Below, piece by piece: positions 1-8,967 of a stretch of 64,000 nucleotides of DNA. A model generated the notes under the pieces. That model did no database searches and had not been told where the DNA came from. It saw only the letters and a list, made by a program, of their open reading frames with translations. Location: assembly GCA_964598225.1 (NCBI GenBank), contig CAZRBG010000024.1, forward strand, positions 1 to 64,000, given 5' to 3'. The stretch is from SG8-4 sp964598225. GTDB taxonomy: Bacteria > Planctomycetota > Phycisphaerae > Sedimentisphaerales > Anaerobacaceae. How positions within the stretch are numbered: the stretch's first letter is position 1; each line of letters begins with the position of its first letter. The translations under genes and the position numbers were made by a program.

Positions 1-89
1 CCGACAATTATTCCTTCCGGACCACATCGCAATTCTCGTGCCGAACAGGATTGGGGTAAACGCGTGTTTTTTGGGCTGAAACGAAGTTT

Positions 90-434
90 CTATTGCTCTT
101 TCACCTCGGCCACAGGTGCAACACAATATACATAAATGAGCGGCTCATCACCCGTGTTCTTGACGTCGTGGGGCGTTTGCGGGGGGATATAGCAGACTTT
201 GCCCCTGCCGACGTGAAATTTTTCGTTTTCGCCGATTGTCACTTCGCCGGCGCCTGATAAAAGAACGAGCAGCTCCTCACGGTCCTTCGTGCTATGTTGG
301 CCGCAGGCCTGACCGGGCGCCAGATAAACTTTGCCCGATCTCATGCCGTGCGTGCCGGGTTTGCCGGCTAACAGTCTTTGATTTTCAGGGTCCTGATTGA
401 GGTCTATTACCAGCGTTTTTTGCGTAGAAGCCAT
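90..434 (-). CDS. Small single-domain cupin protein
   Basis: A 115-residue protein that is almost entirely one cupin beta-barrel. The first cupin motif is degenerate: GQACGQHSTKDREELL keeps one His and the Glu pair. It is followed by a glycine turn and the second motif, PPQTPHDVKNTGDEPL. Stand-alone cupins of this size bind a metal or small ligand; some are sugar isomerases or dioxygenases, and the substrate cannot be read here. The ORF stays open for 74 more codons upstream, but that stretch runs through a palindromic repeat and has no ribosome site. The ATG at 434 has GGAGA seven bases upstream, so it is chosen. The gene is transcribed away from purC. Confidence 0.8.
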   Translation of the reverse strand: MASTQKTLVIDLNQDPENQRLLAGKPGTHGMRSGKVYLAPGQACGQHSTKDREELLVLLSGAGEVTIGENEKFHVGRGKVCYIPPQTPHDVKNTGDEPLIYVYCVAPVAEVKEQ

Positions 435-510
435 GCGATCTCCATTTTTTTCAGTTTTTCGATATAGCCCCAAAGCTTGGGTAAATTCTGACAACGTACG
501 TGCAGAATTG

Positions 511-600
511 TGGCGAGGGCGTCTCGCCCTTGCGTCGCGAGGCCGTCCCGGCCTTGTTATTTTCGTGAACAAGGGCGAGACGGCGTCACTACGAACGGGC
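511..600. repeat. Palindromic intergenic repeat (family A/A')
   Basis: Two inverted arms, GGCGAGGGCGTCTCGCCC near 512 and CAAGGGCGAGACGGCGTCAC near 570, flank a further small palindrome GAGGCCGTCCCGGCCTTG. The right end CGTCACTACGAACGGG is shared with the repeats at 34.6, 37.7, 41.1 and 59.1 kb. It lies in the cupin leader, between the cupin and purC. No protein is encoded between 435 and 736. Confidence 0.75.
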
Positions 601-736
601 CTATTATAAACATCGATACAAGCGAATAAAGCACTAAATCGAAAAAGTACGTGCAATCGGCGAGGTTTTCGTTATGATGGCTGCGCTAAGCTGAAAACTC
701 ATGCTGAAAGTATCTTTACCAAGGAAAGGGATAATC

Positions 737-1645
737 ATGAAGGAAGAAACGGTAGTGGAAACAGTGATGCAGACAAACATCAGCGGCATCGAGCCGGCTC
801 GCGGCAAGGTTCGGGACATATACGATCTCGGCGATAAGCTTCTGATCATCGCCACCGACCGGATAAGCGCTTTCGACGTGGTTATGACCAACGGCATACC
901 CTATAAGGGCATTATTCTGACGAAGATCTCGCGTTTCTGGTTCGATTTTCTGGGCGATCAGGTCGAGCATCATCTTCTTAGCGACGACGTGTCGAGTTTT
1001 CCGGCGCCTTTCTGCGACCACGCCGACCAGTTGGCCGGACGCAGCATGTTAGTTAGGAAGGTCGAAGTTCTGCCGATAGAGTGCGTCGTGCGGGGGTATC
1101 TGGCCGGCTCGGGCTGGAAGGAATATCAGCAGAGTCAGACGGTTTGTGGCCAGAAGCTGCCGCCGGGCCTGAGGCAATGCGAGAAGCTGCCGGAACTTAT
1201 CTTCACACCGGCGACAAAGGCCGAACGGGGCGAGCACGACGAGAATATCAGCTTTGAGCGATGCATGGATATTATCGGGCGCCAAAAGGCCGAATACGTG
1301 CGCGAAAAGAGCATGGCGATATTCAAGAAAGCCAGCGAATATGCCGAAAGCAAGGGGCTGATCTTGGCCGATACTAAGTTCGAGTGGGGCGAGGTGGACG
1401 GCAAGATCATACTGATCGACGAGGTCCTGACGCCGGATTCTTCGCGCTTCTGGCCTGCGGACAAGTACGAAGCCGGCAGAGACCAGGAGAGCTTCGACAA
1501 GCAGTTCGTCCGAAATTACCTCGAGAGCATAAACTTCGACAAATCCGGTCCCGGCGTCGAGCTGCCCGACGATATCCGAGCCAAGACCAGCGACAAGTAC
1601 ATCGAGGGGTACGAGCGCCTGACGGGCAGGAAGTTCGAGCCGTGA
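737..1645 (+). CDS. purC: Phosphoribosylaminoimidazole-succinocarboxamide synthase
   Basis: SAICAR synthetase joins CAIR and L-aspartate using ATP in de novo purine synthesis, in the cytoplasm. The N-terminal ATP-binding signature RGKVRDIYDLGDKLLIIATD is followed by RISAFDVV. Further on are PIECVVRGYLAGSGWKEY, FTPATKAERGEHDENI (substrate-binding region) and LIDEVLTPDSSRFWPAD near the C-terminus. All are in family order, and the 302-residue length is typical of the longer PurC form. The frame opens at 701, but the ATG at 737 is preceded by AAGGAAAGG at good spacing and is chosen. Other pur genes are not in the window. Confidence 0.95.
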   Translation: MKEETVVETVMQTNISGIEPARGKVRDIYDLGDKLLIIATDRISAFDVVMTNGIPYKGIILTKISRFWFDFLGDQVEHHLLSDDVSSFPAPFCDHADQLAGRSMLVRKVEVLPIECVVRGYLAGSGWKEYQQSQTVCGQKLPPGLRQCEKLPELIFTPATKAERGEHDENISFERCMDIIGRQKAEYVREKSMAIFKKASEYAESKGLILADTKFEWGEVDGKIILIDEVLTPDSSRFWPADKYEAGRDQESFDKQFVRNYLESINFDKSGPGVELPDDIRAKTSDKYIEGYERLTGRKFEP

Positions 1646-1657
1646 GTCCGGTGACCC

Positions 1658-2869
1658 TTGAATAGAAACATCGGCAAATTCTATTGGATGCAGTTGCTGG
1701 CGCTGGCGGCAGTGCACTTCGTCGTGGATCTGTTTGCCGGCATGCCCCCTGCGATTCTGCCGGCGATTCGGGATGAGTTCGGTTGGGGTTTGTCCCGGGG
1801 CGCATTCATCTTCGTAGTGCTGTACCTGACTTGCAACGGCGTACAGGTCTTCACGGGTCACGTCCGCTCGGGCAAACGCCGACCGGTTCTTATGCACATC
1901 GGACTGGCCATGGGAGCGAGCATCTGCCTGATAGCCGCTTTGCCGAAAGGAAAGCCCGCTTTTCCGCTGATGCTCTTGTTGGCCATGGTGAGCGGCTTCG
2001 GAGTCGCCATCGTGCATCCGGAGGCTTTGCGGGCGGTCCACCGTCTTAAACGCCTTCAGCCGGCGCTCAGCACGGCCGTGTTTATGGCGGGCGGCTTTCT
2101 GGGCGGCGCCGCAGGGGGCGGCGTTTCCGCTCTGCTTATTTCCCGCCTCGGATTTCAGGGCTTGTATCCCCTGATCGGTTGTTCCGTCCTTGGCATACTG
2201 GCAATAATTCTCTTAAGAGTCCGGCTGGCGGTTGAAATCCAGGCACCCGATGAACGCTCAATCGAAACTTCCGGCGTGTGTTCTCTGCCGTTTGGATGGG
2301 TTTTCGCCATGGCGATGCCCGCCGCCGTCTCGACAACCGCTCTTGCGTTTCTATTGCCGACTGTGCTCGTCGATGAGCTCGGCTTTGATCTTACTTTCGG
2401 GGGCTTTTCCACGACCGTTTATTTTCTGGGCGGATCGGCAGGTGCGTTTCTCTGGGCCCATGCCGCTCGCAAGAGAGGCGAACTCACTTGCGCGATAGCG
2501 GCGCTTTTTCTGTCGTTGCCGTTCTTGCTGGCCTATTTGCTGTTGATAGAGCATAGTGCAGCCATCGTGATCCTTCTCGGCGCCGGTTTTTGCACGATCT
2601 CGGCTTACACATTGATGATAACACTCGCCAGGCACGCTACAGGTCCGAAGCTCGGACGCCGAATGGGTATGATGGTCGGCGGAACATGGGCCTCGGCATA
2701 CGTCATTTTCATGGCCATATTGTTCGGAGCCGATCACCTCAAAATCTCAACAAACTCAATCCTGAACCTGACTCCCTGGGGTTACCTGCTTTCGGGCGTC
2801 CTTGCAATTTTTGTCGCAGTAAAAATAGCGGCCCCGGCTGGACGTCGTTTCTGCGTGGAAACTGATTGA
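1658..2869 (+). CDS. MFS transporter, fosmidomycin-resistance (Fsr)-like
   Basis: A 403-residue inner-membrane protein with about twelve hydrophobic helices in two halves, split by a charged loop near residues 190-205. The helix-1 region VHFVVDLFAGMPPAILPAI and the GVAIVHPEALRAVHRL segment near residue 115 resemble the Fsr branch of the major facilitator superfamily, whose members are drug/proton antiporters. The substrate is unknown. The frame starts with TTG at 1658 behind GGTGA; an ATG at 1688 would remove ten residues and lacks a ribosome site. The start is 13 bases after purC, so the two are probably co-transcribed. Confidence 0.75.
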   Translation: MNRNIGKFYWMQLLALAAVHFVVDLFAGMPPAILPAIRDEFGWGLSRGAFIFVVLYLTCNGVQVFTGHVRSGKRRPVLMHIGLAMGASICLIAALPKGKPAFPLMLLLAMVSGFGVAIVHPEALRAVHRLKRLQPALSTAVFMAGGFLGGAAGGGVSALLISRLGFQGLYPLIGCSVLGILAIILLRVRLAVEIQAPDERSIETSGVCSLPFGWVFAMAMPAAVSTTALAFLLPTVLVDELGFDLTFGGFSTTVYFLGGSAGAFLWAHAARKRGELTCAIAALFLSLPFLLAYLLLIEHSAAIVILLGAGFCTISAYTLMITLARHATGPKLGRRMGMMVGGTWASAYVIFMAILFGADHLKISTNSILNLTPWGYLLSGVLAIFVAVKIAAPAGRRFCVETD

Positions 2870-3161
2870 GTCCGATACGAGAAATGTCAGATTTGCAGCT
2901 CTAAGGATATTTCTTATAGTTTGTTTAAGTTGTGAGTGCAAGTGAGGCGGCTTTCGCCATAACGCATGATCTGCAGTAATGCGAATAAAGGCACTGCACA
3001 CTACGCCAGACCAGGTGAGGGTGATTTCATCTTACGCCGTGAGCGTCTGGCTTCTTTTTTGCGCCGGCGGCATCCTGGCAAAGTGTCGGTACAACTTTCC
3101 CGCGCCTTCTGAATCGGTCGGGTCCTTCAACTTTCCCGAAACAATGTGCGTCTTGTTGTCC

Positions 3162-3338
3162 CTAAGCCGAGTATTTCTTGAATCTCAAATGATGGTTTGC
3201 TCTGGCGTCGCTGAGCGCCGCCCAGAAATATCCGTCATCTTTAAGATATTTTCTGGCGACACGAATTGATATGTGACGCTCGTAGTTGTTTCTGGCCCAC
3301 TCTATTAGGGACTCCATTCTGCTTTTTCTCTCTTCCAT
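3162..3338 (-). CDS. Possible small hypothetical protein
   Basis: A 58-residue reading frame rich in charged and aromatic residues (WARNNYERHISIRVARKYL). It has an ATG preceded by GAGAAAG at seven bases. No family is recognised. It is the only plausible gene in the roughly 700 bases between the MFS gene and the glycosidase (2870-3576); the rest of that stretch shows no convincing coding or RNA signal. It could be a decaying fragment or a chance ORF. Confidence 0.25.
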   Translation of the reverse strand: MEERKSRMESLIEWARNNYERHISIRVARKYLKDDGYFWAALSDARANHHLRFKKYSA

Positions 3339-3576
3339 AATCAACTTTCTCACCGCAACCTGGCATTTCAGCCGTGCCTGCGAACTGTCTCATCCATGCG
3401 ACCGCTGCAACGAGACGATAAGCACAAAGCGTACAAAAGAACATCCCGTTCTTTCGGTGGTGGAACACCCTGATACGGGGCTTGCTCACCACAACTCCTT
3501 TGAATCACCGAGTATGATACGGAGCCGACACAGGGCTTGTCAATAAGGTAGTTTCTAATATTTTCGGAAAAAATCC

Positions 3577-4800
3577 TTATTGAGCATTGTCGTCATTGAT
3601 TGTGGAAGATTGCTGTTGTTTTTCACTTGATTTAAGCCGTAACTGCTCGAAAAAGGGTGTTTTTCCTGTTTCCACACAGCAGACGGCATACAGATACATC
3701 GCCGCAGACCAGCTCTGCCAGTCCTGGCCCTGCGGCGTTCCGTTCTGCGCTCGGCACCACTCGTTGAATCCGAATTCGACATCGGCGGCTCTAACCGGAC
3801 GAACAAGGTGTGTCAGAGCAAGCAGCTTTTTCTCAGCGAGTCGGCGTCTGCCCGCTGCGACAAGTGCCGCGACATAGAAGCCGCAGATAAACGGCCAGAT
3901 TCCTCCATTGTGGTACTCACCCGGCTGATTGTAGCGTTCGTATCTTGGTCTCCAATCGGGGTCTTCGGGCCTGACGTAAGGAAAGAAATTGGGCGGCAGC
4001 TCGACCGCGAGATCCTCATTCTTCCGTAAGGCCCCGCACTCAGCCTCAATCCATTTAACGAGGTCTTTTGCCCTGCTCCGGCTGGCAATCCCTGAGAGAA
4101 TCGCCAGACTATTGCCCAGCAGGTCAAACCGCTCGCTTCCATATACTTTATACGAGTACAATGCGTAATACGGTTTGTGTTTCAGCACCAGACCTTCGTG
4201 CACGTGTCTCTGCTGTCTGTCGGCCTTGATGGTGAAGCGGCCCATCATCTCCCTGAGCTTCGCCGCACGCTCGTTCCTTCCGAGCAGGCGAAGATAAATG
4301 TAAACTAAAGTATTTACGTACAGGCCGTAGCCAAAGACCCACTGCTCGTCGCGCCAGTCACTCGTAGGCAATTGCGCGACGACAACGCGGTCGGAAGGGC
4401 TCTGGTATTTCATCCACGTTTCCGCTTTGCGCACGGCCGATTCCAGGAAATCCCGTTCGCCGGTGGCGTGCCTGAACAAAGCCGTCGCCATCAGGAACAG
4501 CGGCGTGCAATCGCTGGCGCCGCGATCTTCCGGGTCGTGGATTAGCGAAGTGATGTGTCCCAGTTCGCTTTGGTTCAGTGCGGCAACCTCAAGAGTCTTA
4601 CGAAGGGCCTTGATAAGCTTGCTGTTTTCCGAGACCAGTATGCCCAGCGAGCATATCATCAAGTCGCGTGTGTATGGCTCGGGATATCCCCAGCCGGCGG
4701 TTCGAGGCAATCCGCGATATGGGCCGTGAGCGTTGTGCAGCAGGACCTCCAGAGCCGCCTCTTTCGCCTTTTGAATCAATCGCAGGTCTCGCTTTTCCAT
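3577..4800 (-). CDS. GH100-like (alpha/alpha)6 glycosidase
   Basis: A 407-residue protein without a signal peptide. Motifs spread along its length recall neutral/alkaline invertases (GH100) and related toroidal glycosidases: GWGYPEPYTRDLMICSLGIL near residue 40, GASDCTPLFLM near 95, YHNGGIWPFICGFYVAAL near 300 and FNEWCRAQNGTPQGQDWQSW near 350. The Asp and Glu in the first and last segments are candidate catalytic residues. The start follows the glycosyltransferase stop by two bases; a TTG at 4806 would overlap it instead, so the two are translationally coupled. A sucrose-like or other glycoside made by that enzyme is a plausible substrate, but this is inference. Confidence 0.65.
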   Translation of the reverse strand: MEKRDLRLIQKAKEAALEVLLHNAHGPYRGLPRTAGWGYPEPYTRDLMICSLGILVSENSKLIKALRKTLEVAALNQSELGHITSLIHDPEDRGASDCTPLFLMATALFRHATGERDFLESAVRKAETWMKYQSPSDRVVVAQLPTSDWRDEQWVFGYGLYVNTLVYIYLRLLGRNERAAKLREMMGRFTIKADRQQRHVHEGLVLKHKPYYALYSYKVYGSERFDLLGNSLAILSGIASRSRAKDLVKWIEAECGALRKNEDLAVELPPNFFPYVRPEDPDWRPRYERYNQPGEYHNGGIWPFICGFYVAALVAAGRRRLAEKKLLALTHLVRPVRAADVEFGFNEWCRAQNGTPQGQDWQSWSAAMYLYAVCCVETGKTPFFEQLRLKSSEKQQQSSTINDDNAQ

Positions 4801-4802
4801 GC

Positions 4803-5945
4803 TCAAAAGGTTCCCAGCCGCTGCGAGGCCACATCCGCGAATTTCTTGGCCACGACACGGTAGTCGAATCGCTCCACGGCGTTTTTCCTGCCGGCCTCGC
4901 CCATTTTCTTTCTGAGCTGTTCATCCTGCATCAGGTCCATAAGGTAATTTGCGATGTCGTGCACGCTGGCGCGATAATCTACCGTTCGGGGGCGCTTGAA
5001 CACTACTCGATGTCCGTTCTCAAAGCCTGATTCGTCGCCCACCGTCGCTTCTCTGAGCCTGACTTCCTGGGCGATGCCCGCAAGGAATGCATTTTGCTTA
5101 TGAACCATCGTGTCCAGCATGCCCATGGCCTTTATGCCGATAACGGGCTTGCAGCAACCCCCGGCTTCGACCTGGATCATCCCAAACCCTTCCAGGCGTG
5201 AAGGTGCTGCGTAGATATCGCATGCGGCCAGAAGATACGGCATGAAGTCCCGGGAAATCACGTTTGCAGTATAGACCACGTTTTTCTCGATTCCAAGCTG
5301 AGTTGCAAGTTGAAGATCGATCAGGTTCTGCTGCTCTGTTCGGGGCTGAGGCCAGACCTTGCAGACGTATTTCCAGTCCGGAGCCTTGTGGTCGATTATC
5401 GCCAGAGCCTGCATTACCTCCTGAGCGCCCTTTGACGTTGCATCGCCGCCGACGGTCAGAATCATTATCTGATCGGGCGCAACGCCGAGCGCCTCTCGAA
5501 CGGCCGCGACTTTCGGATCGTCCCTCTCTCGCGGTATGAATGAATCGGTATCGCAGCCAACGGGAAGCACTTCGATATTCTCGCCGTCTAATCCGTCTCT
5601 CATATAGACCTTTTTAACCCACCGGGAAGTTACAAGGATCAGCGGCAGTGCATTAAGAACTTCGTGATAATTGCCCATGTAGCCGTCTGCAACCAGCCAC
5701 GGGACCGGTTGGACGCCGTACCTTTGGGGATGAAGAACGAGAAACGGCGTATGCCCCCAGTAGCCGACGCCGAGTACGACATCAGGCTCAAACCACCGGT
5801 AATACCACTCTTTCTCCTGCGCCGATTCGAAATGGACCGAGTGCACGTCGACGCCAAGCTCCTGCAATCCTTTGTGCAGAAGACTGCCCTGTGTAGCCAG
5901 CCCGGCGGGCGAAGGCGGATAATCATACAGAACCAATACCTTCAC
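4803..5945 (-). CDS. Glycosyltransferase family 4 (GT-B fold)
   Basis: A 380-residue cytoplasmic enzyme. The N-terminal Rossmann half opens with KVLVLYDYPPSPAGLATQGS and contains ILVTSRWVKKVYMRDGL. The C-terminal half has the donor-binding region ILTVGGDATSKGAQEVMQAL and the GT4 E-x7-E element PSRLEGFGMIQVEAGGC near residue 250, followed by ERFDYRVVAKKF. These retaining enzymes use nucleotide sugars; donor and acceptor cannot be read. The start is GTG at 5945, preceded by AAGGAAGAG. It forms a two-gene unit with the GH100-like glycosidase, which begins two bases after its stop. Confidence 0.85.
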   Translation of the reverse strand: MKVLVLYDYPPSPAGLATQGSLLHKGLQELGVDVHSVHFESAQEKEWYYRWFEPDVVLGVGYWGHTPFLVLHPQRYGVQPVPWLVADGYMGNYHEVLNALPLILVTSRWVKKVYMRDGLDGENIEVLPVGCDTDSFIPRERDDPKVAAVREALGVAPDQIMILTVGGDATSKGAQEVMQALAIIDHKAPDWKYVCKVWPQPRTEQQNLIDLQLATQLGIEKNVVYTANVISRDFMPYLLAACDIYAAPSRLEGFGMIQVEAGGCCKPVIGIKAMGMLDTMVHKQNAFLAGIAQEVRLREATVGDESGFENGHRVVFKRPRTVDYRASVHDIANYLMDLMQDEQLRKKMGEAGRKNAVERFDYRVVAKKFADVASQRLGTF

Positions 5946-6071
5946 TATTGAACTCTTCCTTCTCGGATACTCTTATAAATACCTATCGACACGGAACCAC
6001 AATGCCCGAAGTTGCGGCCGGTATGTGCTCACGATCCAGATACCATAAGGAATGCACAAAAACTCCCTGTA

Positions 6072-6112
6072 CTGACAATAGTCAATAGTCAATATTAAAT
6101 AGTCAATAATAA
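6072..6112. repeat. ATAGTCAAT short tandem repeat
   Basis: The unit ATAGTCAAT occurs three times almost back to back just beyond the stop of the PIG-L gene. The same unit recurs near 52610 inside another repeat (GTCAATAGTCAAT) and inverted near 52567 (ATTGACTATT), so it is a dispersed element rather than a local slippage. Confidence 0.6.
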
Positions 6113-6113
6113 T

Positions 6114-6722
6114 TCACCTGCCTGTTTTGTGTTTGAGACACCAGAATGCTTCTGCCCTCGGAGCCGCTTTTGCCTCGAAGCTGTCGGGAGCGTAGCCGTA
6201 GACTTCCGTGATAATCTCATACTTGCGGCGCCAAATCTCCTCGGGTAGTCTTGTCAGAAGGTCCGCGTCGTCTATGGCACGGGGGAGATGTTTGCCGCCG
6301 TCGTCTTTATAGGCGAATCTCCACATCTCTTTTGTCTCAAGGATACCGGCATCCCAGAGTGTTATAACCGCCTTGCCTGTCTCTTCATGTCTGAGGTGCC
6401 TTGTGTATTCGCCCCAGAGGCCATGCGTGATTATAAGATCGAATTTGTGCGATTCGAGCAAGTTAAGAACGGTATTTTGCACTTCTTTGGCGAACAGCGG
6501 CATTTGCTCGATGCCGTCGTCGAGATCCGCCATCGCTCCTTTGGCGTTCAGACGATCGAGGGCTTCGAAGAATTTCGGAGCTCGGTCCGGATCGCTTTTT
6601 CTGCAAAGTGTTACGACAGTCCATTTGGCATCCGGATGCATCATCATCGTTCCACCGGCCCACAAAGTCTCGTCGTCCGGGTGGGCCACAATAACTGCAC
6701 ATCTCTTGTTTTCCCACGTCAT
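6114..6722 (-). CDS. PIG-L/LmbE family N-acetyl-sugar deacetylase
   Basis: A zinc hydrolase of 202 residues. The family signature VAHPDDETLWAGGTMM lies at residues 12-27, with the zinc-binding His and Asp in AHPDDE. The downstream His motif TRHLRHEETG is near residue 108. Family members remove N-acetyl groups from GlcNAc-inositol, bacillithiol precursors or other amino-sugar conjugates; which applies here is unknown. The ATG has AGGAG eight bases upstream. It lies downstream of the polyamine operon and upstream of the glycosyltransferase/glycosidase pair, all on the minus strand but with gaps. Confidence 0.85.
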   Translation of the reverse strand: MTWENKRCAVIVAHPDDETLWAGGTMMMHPDAKWTVVTLCRKSDPDRAPKFFEALDRLNAKGAMADLDDGIEQMPLFAKEVQNTVLNLLESHKFDLIITHGLWGEYTRHLRHEETGKAVITLWDAGILETKEMWRFAYKDDGGKHLPRAIDDADLLTRLPEEIWRRKYEIITEVYGYAPDSFEAKAAPRAEAFWCLKHKTGR

Positions 6723-6810
6723 TCGCTCACTCCTGTTTAACGGTCGCTAACTCCACAGTTTCAAGGCAGAACCTTTTTCTTCCAGTCACCACAAAAAGTT
6801 CACGGTGCTC

Positions 6811-7035
6811 TCAGTTCAGATGATTATCGTATACATCGACATGCCCTTGGTCTTCATTCAGCGGATCGTCCGTCGATCCCTCCAGAAGCTCGATTGTTTT
6901 CAGCAACTCATCGATGGTTGCCTCCTGCTCGGCCTCTGCGAGGGCCTTGTCTTTTTCCTCATCATCGCAGCCTGTAAGAATAAATGACAGCGTAAGCAGA
7001 GCAAGAAACGTTGGCTTGAGAACTTTTGTCTTCAT
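6811..7035 (-). CDS. Small lipoprotein
   Basis: A 74-residue protein with a basic N-terminus (MKTKVLKPT), a hydrophobic stretch and the lipobox LTGC at about residue 22, so it is predicted to be lipidated and exported. The mature part is short, very acidic (CDDEEKDKALAEAEQEATID) and probably helical. ATG 7035 is preferred because GAGGG lies eight bases upstream; the frame extends to a TTG at 7050. It starts 35 bases after the deoxyhypusine-synthase-like gene and may ride on the polyamine operon. Function unknown. Confidence 0.65.
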   Translation of the reverse strand: MKTKVLKPTFLALLTLSFILTGCDDEEKDKALAEAEQEATIDELLKTIELLEGSTDDPLNEDQGHVDVYDNHLN

Positions 7036-7070
7036 TACCATTACCCTCAAATCTTTTCAATTGAACAGAG

Positions 7071-8087
7071 CTAATCGAATATCCTGCTCCATCGCCTGCC
7101 GTCTCTGCTCTTCCAGCTTTTACGGTGATAGACATAGCTGACGATCAACGGAAGCACCGAAGTTGCCTCAGCGTAGACCATCTGCTCGTAAACAGTATCG
7201 ACCTTTCCCCACGAAGACGCTTCTTTCAGCGTGGAACTGGAGCAGGCGCCGTCCCTGACGTCGGCCACTGTTATCTGCACGGCATACTTGTGCATATCGA
7301 CCGATTTTCCCAGAATTTCGGCGCACACCACAGTGTCCTGGGCGAAGTTTTTCGGCACGCCGCCGCCTATCATGAACAGGCCGGAGATGGGTGATTGCAT
7401 CTTAATTTGGGTCAGTTCTCGGAAATCCTTTACCGAATCGATGGAGACATGGGCATGGGGATTTTGGTCCTGATGTTTGACCAGACCGAAACCCGCGCTC
7501 GAATCCGAAAACGCCGGACAGAATATCGGCACATCCTTTTCGTATGCCGTCTCCACCAGGGAATCAGGTTTCTGCGCGTTTTCCGTCAGATACTTTCCCA
7601 TCTCTCTGATAAATTCCCTCGAAGAATAAGCTCGCGGCTTCAGCGAGTCGGCTATCTCCTTGATGGTGTTGTCGCATATCTGCAACTGTTCCTCGTCGAT
7701 GAATGTATCGTAGATTCGGTCTATGTAAAGCTCTCTTAGCTTGCGGTCATCGGCGCCGGGATTGCCCTTGTAGTGTTTGAATCCCAGAGCTTCGAAGAAA
7801 TCCATATCGACTACGGCCGCGCCGGTCGCAACGACGGCGTCCGCCATATCGTACTTGACCATGTCCGAGTATATCTTCATACAGCCTGCCGCACTTGTGC
7901 TGCCGGCTATGCAGAGAATGATCGTGCATTCGTCGTCATCGATCATTCGCTCGAAAATGTCTGCCGCCCTTGCCGTATCTCTGGCAGTGAAGGACATATC
8001 TCGCATCGCTTCGATCATGTCGGTCGAGTCGAAAGACGTTATATCGATGTGCCTGACGTGGTCCTGAAGCAAATCGCTCTTATTCAT
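7071..8087 (-). CDS. Deoxyhypusine-synthase-family polyamine enzyme
   Basis: A 338-residue protein of the deoxyhypusine synthase superfamily. Recognisable blocks are FLCIAGSTSAAG-like ILCIAGSTSAAGCMKIYSD near residue 57, VPIFCPAFSDSSAGFGLV near 190, FMIGGGVPKNFAQDT near 240 and KEASSWGKVDTV, whose Lys295 matches the catalytic lysine that forms the enzyme imine. In eukaryotes and archaea the enzyme transfers aminobutyl to eIF5A, but bacteria lack that substrate; bacterial relatives are thought to act on free polyamines (for example homospermidine formation). Its position one base after agmatinase supports a polyamine role. The exact product is inference. It ends in an unusual basic tail (RKSWKSRDGRRW). 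Confidence 0.8.
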   Translation of the reverse strand: MNKSDLLQDHVRHIDITSFDSTDMIEAMRDMSFTARDTARAADIFERMIDDDECTIILCIAGSTSAAGCMKIYSDMVKYDMADAVVATGAAVVDMDFFEALGFKHYKGNPGADDRKLRELYIDRIYDTFIDEEQLQICDNTIKEIADSLKPRAYSSREFIREMGKYLTENAQKPDSLVETAYEKDVPIFCPAFSDSSAGFGLVKHQDQNPHAHVSIDSVKDFRELTQIKMQSPISGLFMIGGGVPKNFAQDTVVCAEILGKSVDMHKYAVQITVADVRDGACSSSTLKEASSWGKVDTVYEQMVYAEATSVLPLIVSYVYHRKSWKSRDGRRWSRIFD

Positions 8088-8088
8088 T

Positions 8089-8943
8089 TCAACCTCGGAA
8101 CTTATAGCTCAGCAGTTTGTAGATGAGCTTTGCCGCAAGAAAATCGGGGGCTTTATTGTTGCCGTCCGGACACAATTCTACAACGTCGAAGCCGACTATG
8201 TTCTTATTTTCCGAAACTTTTCTCAGGAAAGTCAGAACCTCGTACCATAGCAGTCCGCCGGGCTCCGGCGTGCCGGTTGAGGGCACAATGGAAGGATCGA
8301 AAGCATCCAGATCGATCGTAATATAAACATTGTCGGTTAGTTTGGAAACGGCCTTCTCGATCCACTCGGTGTTATCGTGGATGTCCTTGGCAAGGAACAT
8401 TCGCGACTTATCCGCTGATTCATTTTCCTCGACGCTCATGCTTCTGACACCAACCTGCACTATCGGGCAAATCTCCTTCGCTCGAGCCATGACGCAGGCG
8501 TGATTGTATTGCGAGCCGTTATATTCCGGGCGCAAATCGGCGTGGGCGTCCAACTGTAAGACCGTCAGATTATCATACCTTTCGGCGTGCATTCTGATCG
8601 ATCCGATACTGACGGAGTGTTCGCCGCCTATGACGACCGTGAACTTGCCGTCCTCAAGATAATATCGAGCCGCATCTTGTACTGCATAGATCATCTCTTT
8701 GGTCGTAATTTGACCGCCAATGGTCTCTTCGGTGAATATGCCCCGCTTATATACTTCGCTGTCGGTTTCAATATCGTAAAGCTCCATGTTCGCCGAGGCT
8801 TCGATTATAGCCCGCGGCCCTTGGTCGGCGCCTTTCATCCACGTGCTCGTGCCATCATAGGCGACGGGGATAATTACAATGCCTGCCTCGTCGGCGCCCG
8901 AGTACTCTTCGGGCAAATAGCCGAAGTTGATTGATTCCTTCAT
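8089..8943 (-). CDS. speB: Agmatinase (ureohydrolase)
   Basis: A 284-residue arginase/agmatinase-family enzyme that hydrolyses agmatine to putrescine and urea with a dimanganese centre. The metal-binding motifs are present in order: GGEHSVSIGS, LDAHADLRPEY, then TIDLDAFDPSIVPSTGTPEPG. The C-terminal GFDVVELCPDGN is also typical. The substrate is assigned from context: it sits between a pyruvoyl arginine decarboxylase (24-base gap upstream) and the deoxyhypusine-synthase-like gene (1-base gap downstream). The ATG is preceded by GGGAGG at slightly long spacing. Confidence 0.9.
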   Translation of the reverse strand: MKESINFGYLPEEYSGADEAGIVIIPVAYDGTSTWMKGADQGPRAIIEASANMELYDIETDSEVYKRGIFTEETIGGQITTKEMIYAVQDAARYYLEDGKFTVVIGGEHSVSIGSIRMHAERYDNLTVLQLDAHADLRPEYNGSQYNHACVMARAKEICPIVQVGVRSMSVEENESADKSRMFLAKDIHDNTEWIEKAVSKLTDNVYITIDLDAFDPSIVPSTGTPEPGGLLWYEVLTFLRKVSENKNIVGFDVVELCPDGNNKAPDFLAAKLIYKLLSYKFRG

Positions 8944-8967
8944 CGCAGAGAGGTCCTCCCGGCCCGC

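Noticed and set aside
2979..3546. Plus-strand ORFs between the MFS gene and the glycosidase.
   Set aside because: No ribosome sites, no recognisable domains and atypical composition; they look like chance ORFs.
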